Source: Diaminobutyricimonas sp. LJ205 (lineage in GTDB: Bacteria; Actinomycetota; Actinomycetes; Actinomycetales; Microbacteriaceae). Taken from it: a DNA stretch of 64,000 nucleotides. Shown piece by piece: positions 54,135-62,273 of the stretch. Within the stretch, counting starts at the first letter, position 1. Each line of letters starts with the position of its first letter. Below the pieces are notes generated by a model. The model saw only the letters and a program-made list of their open reading frames with translations, was not told where the DNA came from and ran no database searches. Location: assembly GCF_009755725.1 (NCBI RefSeq), contig NZ_CP046619.1, positions 2,108,001-2,172,000 on the forward strand, given 5' to 3'. The position numbers and the translations under genes are program-made.

Positions 54135-54677
54135 TCATAGCAGCATCGCCAAAACGCTTCGGGCCTTGCCGCCGTACAGCAACCGCTCGAAGACGGGTTT
54201 ATAACCGAGACGGGCGAAGTTTTTGATACTGATTTGATTCTGCGGCGAAACCGTTGTCATCATCACTTTCGCGCCACCACTCCTCGCAAGCCGGTGGATC
54301 TCGGCGCAGATCGCGCCCTGCAGGCCATGGCCTCTATGGTCGGGATGCACGGCGACTGTATCCAGTACTCCCAAATCAAACGAGCGGCCGCCATACAATT
54401 CGGCGACCTCAGTCCCGAGCGAGCGAAGCCTGGGGTCGGAGTCAGGAAACGAAGTGTAAATGCCGTAACCAGCCAAGGTGCCATTTTCGTAGGCGCCGAT
54501 GACATCGCCGCCGCCCGCCAAGTACGTCTCGAGCTCACCGGCCGACGAGCCCTCAAGCAAGTCAGGGTCCGGCAGCGCACCCAGTACTTGGGACTGAACT
54601 TCCAGCAAGTTGGCCAGTTCGCTCGATGCACAGCGCCTCACTGAAAAGTGCCTGGCCTGGGTACCGGCGTCAACCAC
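54135..54677 (-). CDS. GNAT acetyltransferase inside the island
   Basis: 180 aa, GTG start overlapping the upstream stop (TAGTG). GNAT core: GDVIGAYENGTLAGYGIYTS, LDTVAVHPDHRGHGLQGAICAEIHRLARSG (acetyl-CoA loop HPDHRGHG), then NFARLGYKPVFERL. Co-translated with a two-helix membrane protein, an unusual pairing. Substrate unknown. Confidence 0.88.
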   Translation of the reverse strand: MVDAGTQARHFSVRRCASSELANLLEVQSQVLGALPDPDLLEGSSAGELETYLAGGGDVIGAYENGTLAGYGIYTSFPDSDPRLRSLGTEVAELYGGRSFDLGVLDTVAVHPDHRGHGLQGAICAEIHRLARSGGAKVMMTTVSPQNQISIKNFARLGYKPVFERLLYGGKARSVLAMLL

Positions 54678-55294
54678 TACTTGGCGCCGACCAGACTGCC
54701 GTACGCAGGGGAGAGCGAGAGGTCGTGGTCTTCGAAGAAGCCGTGTTTACCATTCGCCGAACGGTATGCAGTCCACCCCTTATGCAGTAAGTAGAAGTTC
54801 TGGTAGTAGGGGGCGTCCTTAATCAGCTCCTGCTCCTGCACGAAGCTGTCGTGAGCAACGAGGAAGAATCGGTATGCAAACAGATCATCAATCATCGCGA
54901 ACGTGAGAATCTTGCGTTGCACGAGACTGTAGATCGTTTCGAAGAAGGTCAGGTAGATAACGATGGCAGCTATGTCATCCTGGTTGAGCCCGACCTCAGC
55001 CGAGCGGCGACTGCGCTCGATCTTGCCGTAAACGCGTCTGATTTCTTCACTAGCGCCGAACGACTCATTGAGGTTGACGATGAACTCGGCCTCAGTTAAG
55101 TCGCGTGCTCGCTTGAGCTGATACCAGATCGCGACCGCTCCGCCGACCGCCGCAACCGCGCCAGCCACGTCGGTGAAAAGGCCGATCTTGGACTGCGGCT
55201 CAGACTCGATACCAAGCAAGAGAACAAACGCGATAACCGTGAGCGCCGTGATCAGAGTGAGAAACGCGCTTCGTCCGTGCTTTTGCAACTTCAA
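54677..55294 (-). CDS. Two-helix membrane protein, DUF4760-like
   Basis: About 205 aa. The start may be TTG 55294 (GGGGGA ahead) or ATG 55366 (229 aa). Two helices (about 11-28 and 42-60 in the short form) precede a cytoplasmic helical domain: FIVNLNESFGASEEIRRVYGKIE, IYLTFFETIYSLVQRKILTFAMIDDLFAYRFFL and YYQNFYLLHKGW. This resembles DUF4760 proteins, of unknown function but often near phage or accessory genes. Coupled to the GNAT gene. Confidence 0.7.
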   Translation of the reverse strand: MKLQKHGRSAFLTLITALTVIAFVLLLGIESEPQSKIGLFTDVAGAVAAVGGAVAIWYQLKRARDLTEAEFIVNLNESFGASEEIRRVYGKIERSRRSAEVGLNQDDIAAIVIYLTFFETIYSLVQRKILTFAMIDDLFAYRFFLVAHDSFVQEQELIKDAPYYQNFYLLHKGWTAYRSANGKHGFFEDHDLSLSPAYGSLVGAK

Positions 55295-55484
55295 TGGTGT
55301 TCCCCCGACGTCATGTGGACGTTTTACCACCGGGAAAGCCTCGGCAACGAAAGACCCGCCGAGCATTTGTCAGTTCCACGCTAGCGAGTCCATGAGGCGG
55401 CGCCATATCCCGATTCGGATGTCGGCGTCGCCTTCTTCGCTTCCGAAGGGGCGCGCTTGCTGAACGAGAGTCCACAAGCGCAAA

Positions 55485-55560
55485 GGTTTCGGACGCGTGC
55501 GACTCCGTCGCGCGCTCCTCAACCGCCGGAGACTTCGTCGGGCGTTCCTCAATCACCGGG
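55485..55560. repeat. Dispersed intergenic repeat, copy 2 with degenerate second half
   Basis: 55485-55529 matches 49354-49399 (one base shorter). It is followed by a second, degenerate unit (55530-55560) ending CTCCTCAATCACCGG-like. It lies between the island's first gene and the ychF stop. Confidence 0.6.
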
Positions 55561-55568
55561 TGGCGGGA

Positions 55569-56642
55569 CTACACGTTGAAGCGGAACTCCACCACGTCGC
55601 CGTCCTGCATGATGTAGTCCTTGCCCTCCATGCGGGCCTTGCCCTTGGCACGGGCCTCGGCGACCGAACCGGTCGCGACCAGGTCTTCGAAGGAGATGAT
55701 CTCGGCCTTGATGAAGCCCCGCTCGAAGTCGGTATGGATCACGCCGGCCGCCTGCGGAGCCTTCGAGCCCTTCGGGATCGTCCAGGCGCGCGCCTCCTTC
55801 GGTCCCGCGGTGAGGTAGGTCTGCAGGCCCAGGGTGTCGAAGCCGATGCGGGCGAGCTGGTCGAGTCCGGACTCCTCCTGCCCGGTGGACGCCAGCAGCT
55901 CCGCGGCATCCGCCTCGTCCAGATCGATCAGTTCGCTCTCGAGCTTCGCGTCCAGGAAGACCGCCTTCACCGGCGCGACCAGCGCAGCCAGCTCGGCCTT
56001 GCGCTCCTCGCTGGTGAGCACCGCCTCGTCGACGTTGAAGACGAAGATGAACGGCTTCGCGGTGAGCAGGCCCAGTTCGCGGATCGGCTCCATGTCGATT
56101 CCGGATGCCGAGAGCAAGGTTCCCTCGTTCAGCACCTTCTGCGCAGCCAATGCCGTCTCGAGCACGACCGGGTCGAGCTTCTTGCCCTTGACCTCTTTCT
56201 CGTAGCGCGCGAGCGCCTTCTCGAGGGTCTGCAGGTCGGCGAGGATCAGTTCGGTGTTGATGATCTCCATGTCGCTGGCTGGGTTGACCGCGCCGTCGAC
56301 ATGCACCACGTCGGAGTCGTCGAAGCCACGGATGACCTGGGCGATGGCATCCGCTTCACGGATGTTGGCGAGGAACTTGTTGCCGAGCCCTTCCCCCTCA
56401 CTGGCGCCCTTGACGATGCCGGCGATGTCGACGAAGGACACCGGCGCGGGCAGGATGCGCTCGCTGCCGAAGATCTCGGCCAGCGTGTTGAGGCGCTCAT
56501 CCGGCAGGTTCACCACACCGATGTTCGGCTCGATCGTCGCGAACGGGTAGTTCGCGGCGAGCACCGTGTTCTTGGTCAGTGCGTTGAAGAGGGTGGACTT
56601 GCCGACATTCGGGAGTCCAACGATTGCGATAGTGAGAGCCAC
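55569..56642 (-). CDS. ychF: Redox-regulated ATPase YchF
   Basis: 357 aa, Obg-family but ATP-preferring P-loop protein. Walker A is IVGLPNVGKSTLFNAL (about 6-21) and the G3 region is FVDIAGIVKGASEGEGLGNKFL. The base-recognition NVDE in FVFNVDEAVL replaces NKxD. The TGS-like C-terminal domain ends GDVVEFRFNV. Full length. Its last 29 bp are duplicated at 51387, and the intact 3' end here is consistent with a gene restored after an insertion downstream. Confidence 0.97.
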   Translation of the reverse strand: MALTIAIVGLPNVGKSTLFNALTKNTVLAANYPFATIEPNIGVVNLPDERLNTLAEIFGSERILPAPVSFVDIAGIVKGASEGEGLGNKFLANIREADAIAQVIRGFDDSDVVHVDGAVNPASDMEIINTELILADLQTLEKALARYEKEVKGKKLDPVVLETALAAQKVLNEGTLLSASGIDMEPIRELGLLTAKPFIFVFNVDEAVLTSEERKAELAALVAPVKAVFLDAKLESELIDLDEADAAELLASTGQEESGLDQLARIGFDTLGLQTYLTAGPKEARAWTIPKGSKAPQAAGVIHTDFERGFIKAEIISFEDLVATGSVAEARAKGKARMEGKDYIMQDGDVVEFRFNV

Positions 56643-56667
56643 GGGGGTCTATCGTACCGGGGCGGGG

Positions 56668-57066
56668 CTAGTCCTCCTGGATCAGCAGGTTTGGAGTCAG
56701 CTCCCGCCAGCCGTCCTCGTCGTGCGCCGAGTAGTTGTCTGGCACGAGTTGCACACTCTTGCCCTGCCCGGTGACGCTCGCGGGCAGCGTTGGCGAACAG
56801 CCACCGGCGCTCCCGATCCCAGGGTCGACAACAAAGACGCAGTAACCGTCCGATGAGATCGCCGCGAAGTACCGCAGTCCGTCGGCGTCGGCAAGGTGCC
56901 GCACCGAGTCGAGGTTGATGGAGTCGGATAGAACCTCCAGGTCCGCCGACCTGTCGGTGTCGTCCTGCGGCTCGCTGAACAGCGAGATCTCCAGCGGCCC
57001 GCTGCACGCCGCCAGTCCGAGCACGCTCACCGCTGCGATCAGTGCCGCCGCTGCCGCCCTGCGCAT
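56668..57066 (-). CDS. Small lipoprotein, third of a tandem triplet
   Basis: 132 aa from the ATG matching the conserved MRRAAAAALI start (57066). Lipobox LAAC, then SLFSEPQD and the shared core SVRHLADADGLRYFAAISSDGYCVFV with Cys pairs, followed by SVQLVPDNYSAHDEDGW and the final LTPNLLIQED. A paralogue of the next two genes; spacing 5 bp from the preceding gene. No family recognised. Confidence 0.85.
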   Translation of the reverse strand: MRRAAAAALIAAVSVLGLAACSGPLEISLFSEPQDDTDRSADLEVLSDSINLDSVRHLADADGLRYFAAISSDGYCVFVVDPGIGSAGGCSPTLPASVTGQGKSVQLVPDNYSAHDEDGWRELTPNLLIQED

Positions 57067-57071
57067 CCGTC

Positions 57072-57470
57072 CTAGTTCCTTTGGATCAGTAGGTTCGGCG
57101 TCAGGATCTCCCACCCGTCGGCATCATGGGCGGAGTAATCGTCGGGAACGAGTTGGACACTCGGACCGAGTCCGCCGACATGCGCCGGCAGGATCGAAGA
57201 GCACCCGCTGGAGCTTGCCGCGGTCGCGATTTCGATGACGATGACGCAGTAGCCGTCCTGAGAGAACGCCGCGAAATAGCGCCACCCGTCAGTGTCGGCG
57301 AGATGACGCACCGAGTCAGGGTTGATGGTGTCGTACAGAATCGCCGCTGGCACCAAGTCGTCCTCGTCCTGCGGCTCGCTGAACAGCGAGATCGGCATCG
57401 GGCTGTAGCACGCGGCCAGCCCGAGCACGCTCGCCGCTGCGATCAGTGCCGCTGCGGCCGCTCTGCGCAT
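57072..57470 (-). CDS. Small lipoprotein, second of a tandem triplet
   Basis: 132 aa from ATG 57470 (MRRAAAAALI). Lipobox LAAC, SLFSEPQD, core SVRHLADTDGWRYFAAFSQDGYCVIV, then SSSGCSSILP, VQLVPDDYSAHDADGW and ILTPNLLIQRN. The closest relative is the third copy. A Cys-x(about 20)-Cys pair in the core suggests a disulfide in the mature protein. Confidence 0.85.
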   Translation of the reverse strand: MRRAAAAALIAAASVLGLAACYSPMPISLFSEPQDEDDLVPAAILYDTINPDSVRHLADTDGWRYFAAFSQDGYCVIVIEIATAASSSGCSSILPAHVGGLGPSVQLVPDDYSAHDADGWEILTPNLLIQRN

Positions 57471-57483
57471 CCGTCCCGCCGGG

Positions 57484-57888
57484 CTAGTCACGTCGCCCGA
57501 TCATCAGGTTCGGCGAGAGCGCCGTCCAGCCGTCCGGCGGGTTCTCGACGAAACCGTCTGGGACGAGTTCCACCATGGTCCCGGCCCCGCTGATGCCGAT
57601 CCCCACGGGCAGGTTGTCGGAGCAGCCCATGGATGAACCCTCGCCATCGGGGCGTGTGGCAATTACGCAGTAACCGCCGTGCTGACCGATCGCCGCGAAG
57701 AAGCTCCAACCATCGTGATCGGCAAGATGCCGGGTGGTGCTGTCCCGCACATCGGTGAACTCCAGAGTGGGGACGTCGTCCGCGTCCTGCGGCTCGCTGA
57801 ACAGCGAGATCGGCATCGGGCTGTCGCACGCCGCCAGCCCGAGCACGCTCGCCGCTCCGATCAGTGCCGCTGCGGCCGCTCTGCGCAT
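57484..57888 (-). CDS. Small lipoprotein, first of a tandem triplet
   Basis: 134 aa. Same signal and lipobox (LAAC), SLFSEPQD, then TTRHLADHDGWSFFAAIGQHGGYCVI, SMGCSDNLP, VELVPDGFVENPPDGW and LSPNLMIGRRD. The most diverged of the three. All three appear to be on one transcript, with gaps of 5 to 13 bp. Confidence 0.85.
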   Translation of the reverse strand: MRRAAAAALIGAASVLGLAACDSPMPISLFSEPQDADDVPTLEFTDVRDSTTRHLADHDGWSFFAAIGQHGGYCVIATRPDGEGSSMGCSDNLPVGIGISGAGTMVELVPDGFVENPPDGWTALSPNLMIGRRD

Positions 57889-57993
57889 CCGTCCCCCTGA
57901 AGATGAATCACTTCACGCTAGCGGGTGACAACGATCCGAGCCAGCGCGGCGTGCGCTCCCGGCGATGTCGCCGGCGCATGAAACCATCAAGCC

Positions 57994-58587
57994 GTGCCAC
58001 TGGATTTCACCGCCATCGACTTCGAGACCGCGAACAACAGTGCAGCGTCAGCTTGCTCGGTGGGACTGGTGAAGGTGCGCGACGGCCGCGTCGTCGACAC
58101 CGCGGGCTGGTACATCCGCCCACCGCTCGGCCACGACTGGTTCTCGGAGTGGAACACGCGCATCCACGGCATTGAGGAAGCGGATGTCGCGGACGCCGCG
58201 CTCTGGATCGACCAGATGCCCGACCTGATGGCCTTCGCCGAGGACGACGCCCTGGTCGCGCACAACGCCGGATTCGACATGGGCGTGATCAAGGCCGCGT
58301 GCACCGCGAGCTTCATCGACATTCCGAGCTACCGGTACGCGTGCACGCTGCAACTTGCCCGCAAAACCTACAACCTGGACTCGTACCGCCTGCCGGTCGC
58401 CGCGATGGCCGCCGGGTTCGAGGACTTCCGGCACCACGACGCGATCGCCGACGCTGAGGCGTGTGCGGCGATCATGATCCACGCGGCGAAGCGGCATGGG
58501 GCATCCGATGTTGACGAGCTCGCCGGGCTGGCGGGCATCCGGGTGAACTCGATCGGCACGCTGGCGGCGGCTGCGGCGAGCGCGTAG
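57994..58587 (+). CDS. DnaQ-like 3'-5' exonuclease (DEDDh)
   Basis: 197 aa, GTG start. DEDDh motifs: DFTAIDFETANNSA (ExoI, Asp-x-Glu), HNAGFDMGVIKA (ExoII) and HHDAIADAEACA (ExoIII, His and Asp). Resembles the RNase T/DnaQ epsilon-type proteins of actinobacteria without a polymerase. DNA or RNA substrate unknown. Divergent from the lipoprotein triplet. Confidence 0.9.
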   Translation: MPLDFTAIDFETANNSAASACSVGLVKVRDGRVVDTAGWYIRPPLGHDWFSEWNTRIHGIEEADVADAALWIDQMPDLMAFAEDDALVAHNAGFDMGVIKAACTASFIDIPSYRYACTLQLARKTYNLDSYRLPVAAMAAGFEDFRHHDAIADAEACAAIMIHAAKRHGASDVDELAGLAGIRVNSIGTLAAAAASA

Positions 58588-58703
58588 CCCCGTCAATGTC
58601 GCCACGGAGCACTGGCGCTAGCCGGTCGGCTTTACCGGCGGTCGGCCAGCGGATCGGCTCGACCACCTGGCCGGGACGGTTGCCGCCGCGCCATCCCGCA
58701 ACC

Positions 58704-58761
58704 GTGCCGGTTCGGGACGTCCGAGCCTGCTCGAACAGGCACGGACGTACCGACCGGGCAC
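58704..58761. terminator. Long imperfect hairpin between converging genes
   Basis: Core 13-bp stem with one mismatch (58717-58729 with 58736-58748) and a 6-nt loop, extended on both sides to about 58704-58761 with bulges. It lies between the exonuclease and mmsA ends and may terminate both. Confidence 0.55.
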
Positions 58762-58819
58762 GGACGGGCACAGATCCGCACAGGCGGAGGTCGACTGAAC
58801 CGGCTCTCCCGTGTACCGC

Positions 58820-60364
58820 CTACGTGTGCTGCGGGAAGCCCAGGTTGATGCCGCCGTGCGACGGGTCGAGCCAGCGGCTGGTGACCGCCTTCTCGCGGGT
58901 GAAGAAGTTCACCGCCTCGGGGCCGTACGCCTTGGCGCTGCCGAAGAACGAGTCCTTCCAACCGCCGAAGGAGAAATGCCCCACCGGCACCGGGATCGGC
59001 ACGTTGATGCCGATCATGCCGACTTGCACGTCGCGCTGGAAGCGCCGGGCCACGCCACCGTCGTTGGTGAAGATCGCCGTGCCGTTGCCGTAGCGGCTCG
59101 CGTTGATCAGATCGACGCCGTCGTCATAGGACTCGACGCGCACCACCGAGAGCACCGGTCCGAAGATCTCGTCCTGGTACACCTTCGACTCGGTGGACAC
59201 CTTGTCGATCAGGGTGGGCCCCAGCCAGAAGCCGTCGGTCGCGCCATCCGCTTCCACGCTGCGGCCGTCGACGACGACGGTGGCGCCGTCCTGGGTGGCA
59301 ACGTCGAGGTAGCCGGCGACCTTGTCGCGGTGTTCGCGGGTGATCAGCGGACCCATGTCGCAGCCCCGGGTACCGTCGCCGACGGTGAGTCCCGACATCC
59401 GCGCGGAGATCTTCTGGATCAGGTCATCGGCCACCGGTTCCACCGCGACGACGACACTGATCGCCATGCAGCGCTCCCCCGCCGAGCCGAAGCCGGCGTT
59501 GACGGCGGCGTCGGCGGTGAGGTCGAGGTCGGCGTCGGGCAGCACCAGCATGTGGTTCTTCGCGCCGCCGAGGGCCTGCACGCGCTTGCCGTGCTTCGCG
59601 GCGGTCTCGTAGATGTACTTCGCGATCGGCGTCGATCCGACGAAGGAGATGGCAGCGACATCCGGATGCTCCAGCAGCGAGTCGACCGCCTCCTTGTCGC
59701 CGTGCACGACGTTCAGCACACCGTCCGGCAGTCCGGCCTCCTTCAGCAGTGCGGCCAGCCAGTTCGCCGCCGACGGGTCCTTCTCGCTCGGCTTCAGCAC
59801 CACCGCGTTGCCGGCCGCGATCGCGATCGGGAAGAACCACAGCGGCACCATTGCCGGGAAGTTGAACGGGCTGATGATGCCGACGACGCCGAGCGGCTGG
59901 CGCAGCGAGTAGACGTCAATCCCGGTGGAGACGTTCTCGCTGAACTCGCCCTTCGCGTGGCCGGCCATGCCGCAGGCGAACTCGACGACCTCGAGGCCGC
60001 GGGCGACCTCGCCGAGCGCGTCGGAGGTGACCTTGCCGTGCTCGGCGGTGAGGATGGCGGCCAGTTCCTCCCTGCGCGTGCTCAGCAGCTCACGGAAGGC
60101 GAACATCACCTGTTGGCGCTTGGCCCAGGAGGTGTCCGCCCAGCCGCGGGAGGCGGCTTTGGCGTTCTGCACGGCGGCATCGACATCGGCGGATGTCGCC
60201 AGCCTGACCTCGCGCGCGACCTCGCCGCGCGCGGGGTTGTAGACGGGGCCGGTGCGCGTCGATTCGCCAGTGAAGGACGCGCCTCCAACCCAATGATCAA
60301 GTGTGGTTGTGGCAAGGCCGCCGGGGCGCGCCTCGCTCTCAAGGATGCTCATGGCGCCAACCAT
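58820..60364 (-). CDS. mmsA: CoA-acylating methylmalonate-semialdehyde dehydrogenase
   Basis: 514 aa (from ATG 60364; ATG 60352 also possible). Oxidises (methyl)malonate semialdehyde to acetyl- or propionyl-CoA with NAD. Motifs: PFNFPAMVPLWFFPIAIAAG, the catalytic-Cys loop GSAGERCMAIS (about 298-308), GGAKNH replacing the usual ELGGKN, and the family tail FGGWKDSFFG...GPEAVNFFTREK. No valine- or inositol-pathway gene neighbours, so the metabolic role is not fixed by context. Confidence 0.92.
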   Translation of the reverse strand: MVGAMSILESEARPGGLATTTLDHWVGGASFTGESTRTGPVYNPARGEVAREVRLATSADVDAAVQNAKAASRGWADTSWAKRQQVMFAFRELLSTRREELAAILTAEHGKVTSDALGEVARGLEVVEFACGMAGHAKGEFSENVSTGIDVYSLRQPLGVVGIISPFNFPAMVPLWFFPIAIAAGNAVVLKPSEKDPSAANWLAALLKEAGLPDGVLNVVHGDKEAVDSLLEHPDVAAISFVGSTPIAKYIYETAAKHGKRVQALGGAKNHMLVLPDADLDLTADAAVNAGFGSAGERCMAISVVVAVEPVADDLIQKISARMSGLTVGDGTRGCDMGPLITREHRDKVAGYLDVATQDGATVVVDGRSVEADGATDGFWLGPTLIDKVSTESKVYQDEIFGPVLSVVRVESYDDGVDLINASRYGNGTAIFTNDGGVARRFQRDVQVGMIGINVPIPVPVGHFSFGGWKDSFFGSAKAYGPEAVNFFTREKAVTSRWLDPSHGGINLGFPQHT

Positions 60365-60409
60365 ACTCCGGGAGATTCGGGGAGGAATTGGCGGTTTCGC
60401 GGGAGGTGC

Positions 60410-60631
60410 TCAGGTGGTTCCGCCGTCACCCATGCCGGCGTCTCCACCACCGGGGTGGCCGATCTGGCCGGTCGCTCCGCCGTACCCGAAATCGGTCATA
60501 TCCCGGTACGGACGGGGTTTCGCGTCCGGACGGGCCTGCTCAGCCTGCTCGGCACGGTCACGGGTGAACGCGACGATGAACGCCACGACGACGGCGGTGA
60601 TGATGACGGCCCATGCGAAGACGTCCAACAT
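60410..60631 (-). CDS. Small single-pass membrane protein
   Basis: 73 aa: one helix at about 5-24, a charged stretch (RDRAEQAEQARPDAKPRPYRD), then a Gly/Asp-rich tail ending GGGDAGMGDGGTT. 45 bp upstream of mmsA on the same strand. Function unknown. Confidence 0.6.
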   Translation of the reverse strand: MLDVFAWAVIITAVVVAFIVAFTRDRAEQAEQARPDAKPRPYRDMTDFGYGGATGQIGHPGGGDAGMGDGGTT

Positions 60632-60687
60632 GGCCTCATTAGCTCACCTGAGAGCCCGCGGGTCAACACTGTCGCTCACGGCTGCCG

Positions 60688-61617
60688 CTAGCCCACACCG
60701 TCCAGCGCGGCAACGACGCGGGTTGCCGAGCTGCCGAGGCCCCACCGGGTCGTCAGCTCCGCGAACTCTGCGCGGCCGGCATCCGGAATCCCGATCGACG
60801 CGTCGACATCCGGCAACTCGAGGTCCACGGCTACCCGCACCACCTCTGGCGCTCGGGCCAGGTAATCGGCGGCCGCCCGGAACTTCGCGGTGAACGCCGA
60901 CGAGAGTTGCGATGGCTCCCCCGTCGCCGCGGCGACGATGCTGTCGAGGTCGCCGTACGTGGCGAGCAGCGATGCTGCCGTCTTCTCGCCGATCCCGGCG
61001 ACGCCGGGCAGTCCGTCGGAGTTGTCGCCGCGCATGACCGCGAAGTCCGCGTACTGCGACGGGGCGACGCCGTACTTCGCGCGCAGCACGTCGTCGGTGA
61101 TGATCTCGAGCTTGCTCATCCCGCGCGCGGTGTAGATCACCCGCACGTCGCGTGCGTCGTCGACCACCTGGAACAGGTCCCGGTCGCCGGTGACGACGTC
61201 CACCGGCGTGGTGGCCGACGCGGCGAGGGTGCCGATGATGTCGTCGGCCTCGTAGCCGGCCTTGCCGACGATCGGGATGCCCAGAGCGGTGAGCACGTCG
61301 ATGATGATCGGAACCTGCGCGGTGAGCCGATCGGGCACGACCTCGACATCCGGGCCCGCCTCAACCACCTCGGCCACCCGGTGCGCCTTGTAGCTCGGCA
61401 GCAGGTCGACCCGCCACTGTGGGCGCCAGTCATCGTCCCAGCAGGCGATCAGGTCGGTCGGATGGAAGTCGGTGACCAGCCGGGCGATGATGTCGAGCAG
61501 CCCGCGGACCGCGTTGATCGGCGTGCCGTCGGGAGCTTTGACCGTGTCCGGCATCCCGTAGAACGCCCGGAAGTAGAGGGCTGCAGTGTCCAGAAGCATC
61601 AGTCGGCGGTCGCTCAC
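60688..61617 (-). CDS. 5'-3' exonuclease (FEN/Pol I N-terminal type)
   Basis: 309 aa; start set at GTG 61617, with GGAG nearby, since the homologous region begins RLMLLDTAALYFRAFYG. Motifs: LLDTAALYFRAF, YEADDIIGTLA, VTGDRDLFQVV (metal-binding acids) and the helix-three-turn-helix SDGLPGVAGIGEKTAASLLATYG. This is the Pol I 5'-3' exonuclease domain without polymerase. Probably trims RNA primers or flaps; not shown experimentally here. Divergent from the P-loop kinase gene. Confidence 0.92.
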   Translation of the reverse strand: MSDRRLMLLDTAALYFRAFYGMPDTVKAPDGTPINAVRGLLDIIARLVTDFHPTDLIACWDDDWRPQWRVDLLPSYKAHRVAEVVEAGPDVEVVPDRLTAQVPIIIDVLTALGIPIVGKAGYEADDIIGTLAASATTPVDVVTGDRDLFQVVDDARDVRVIYTARGMSKLEIITDDVLRAKYGVAPSQYADFAVMRGDNSDGLPGVAGIGEKTAASLLATYGDLDSIVAAATGEPSQLSSAFTAKFRAAADYLARAPEVVRVAVDLELPDVDASIGIPDAGRAEFAELTTRWGLGSSATRVVAALDGVG

Positions 61618-61715
61618 CGCTCCAGTGTGGCTGACCGCTGCCGCAACCGCACGGCGTTTCAAAGAGCCGCCTCGTGGCTCGTCGCTGCATGTAGCTGACC
61701 GCATAGAGTCTGATC

Positions 61716-62273
61716 GTGCGAAGTCCGACGAGTGTGGACACCGATCTGTCCCGGAACGCGCCCGCGACGACGCACTTGCTCTGTGGCTACAACGGCGCAG
61801 GCAAGACTTCGCTGGCTCGCGAGTTGGAGGCGGCCGGAGTCGTTCGGTTCAGCCTCGATGAATGGATGCTGCGCCTGTACCCGACCGTCCGGTTTGACGC
61901 CGACGAGTACGAGCCGCTCGCGGAGGCGTGCAGGAAGTTGATCTGGGACGTCGCGGTTCAGGTGCTGAGGGCCGGTCTTGATGTGGTGCTCGACTGGAAT
62001 CAATGGGACCGGTCGCGCCGTGCGATGTGGCGAGACGCTGCACTGGCAGAAGGGTTTGCCGTCGTTCTGCATCACGTCGACGTGGATGAGGACGTCGCCG
62101 TTCGCCGGGCAACTCAGCGGGCGGCAGCAGGAACGGCGGGCTCTCACGCTCTCACCGGTGATGATGTTCGACACCTCGCCGCGCTCTTTGAGCGACCTGC
62201 GCCCGACGAAGGCATCCCGATCATTGTTCACCGAGTAACGAGCCCAGCGCCTACAGTCAGCACGGAGGGATAG
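61716..62273 (+). CDS. P-loop kinase-like protein (AAA_33/zeta-like)
   Basis: 185 aa, GTG start. Walker A LLCGYNGAGKTSLARELEAAG (about 21-41), then FSLDEWMLRLYP and DVVLDWNQWDRSRR, a layout seen in AAA_33 kinases and zeta-toxin-like phosphotransferases. Ends 62273, directly at the ATG of the next gene. No antitoxin gene alongside, so a toxin role is unlikely. Substrate unknown. Confidence 0.82.
   Translation: MRSPTSVDTDLSRNAPATTHLLCGYNGAGKTSLARELEAAGVVRFSLDEWMLRLYPTVRFDADEYEPLAEACRKLIWDVAVQVLRAGLDVVLDWNQWDRSRRAMWRDAALAEGFAVVLHHVDVDEDVAVRRATQRAAAGTAGSHALTGDDVRHLAALFERPAPDEGIPIIVHRVTSPAPTVSTEG

Noticed and set aside
61716-62273. Zeta-type toxin reading of the P-loop kinase
   Set aside because: No antitoxin gene next to it and it is coupled to a serine hydrolase instead.
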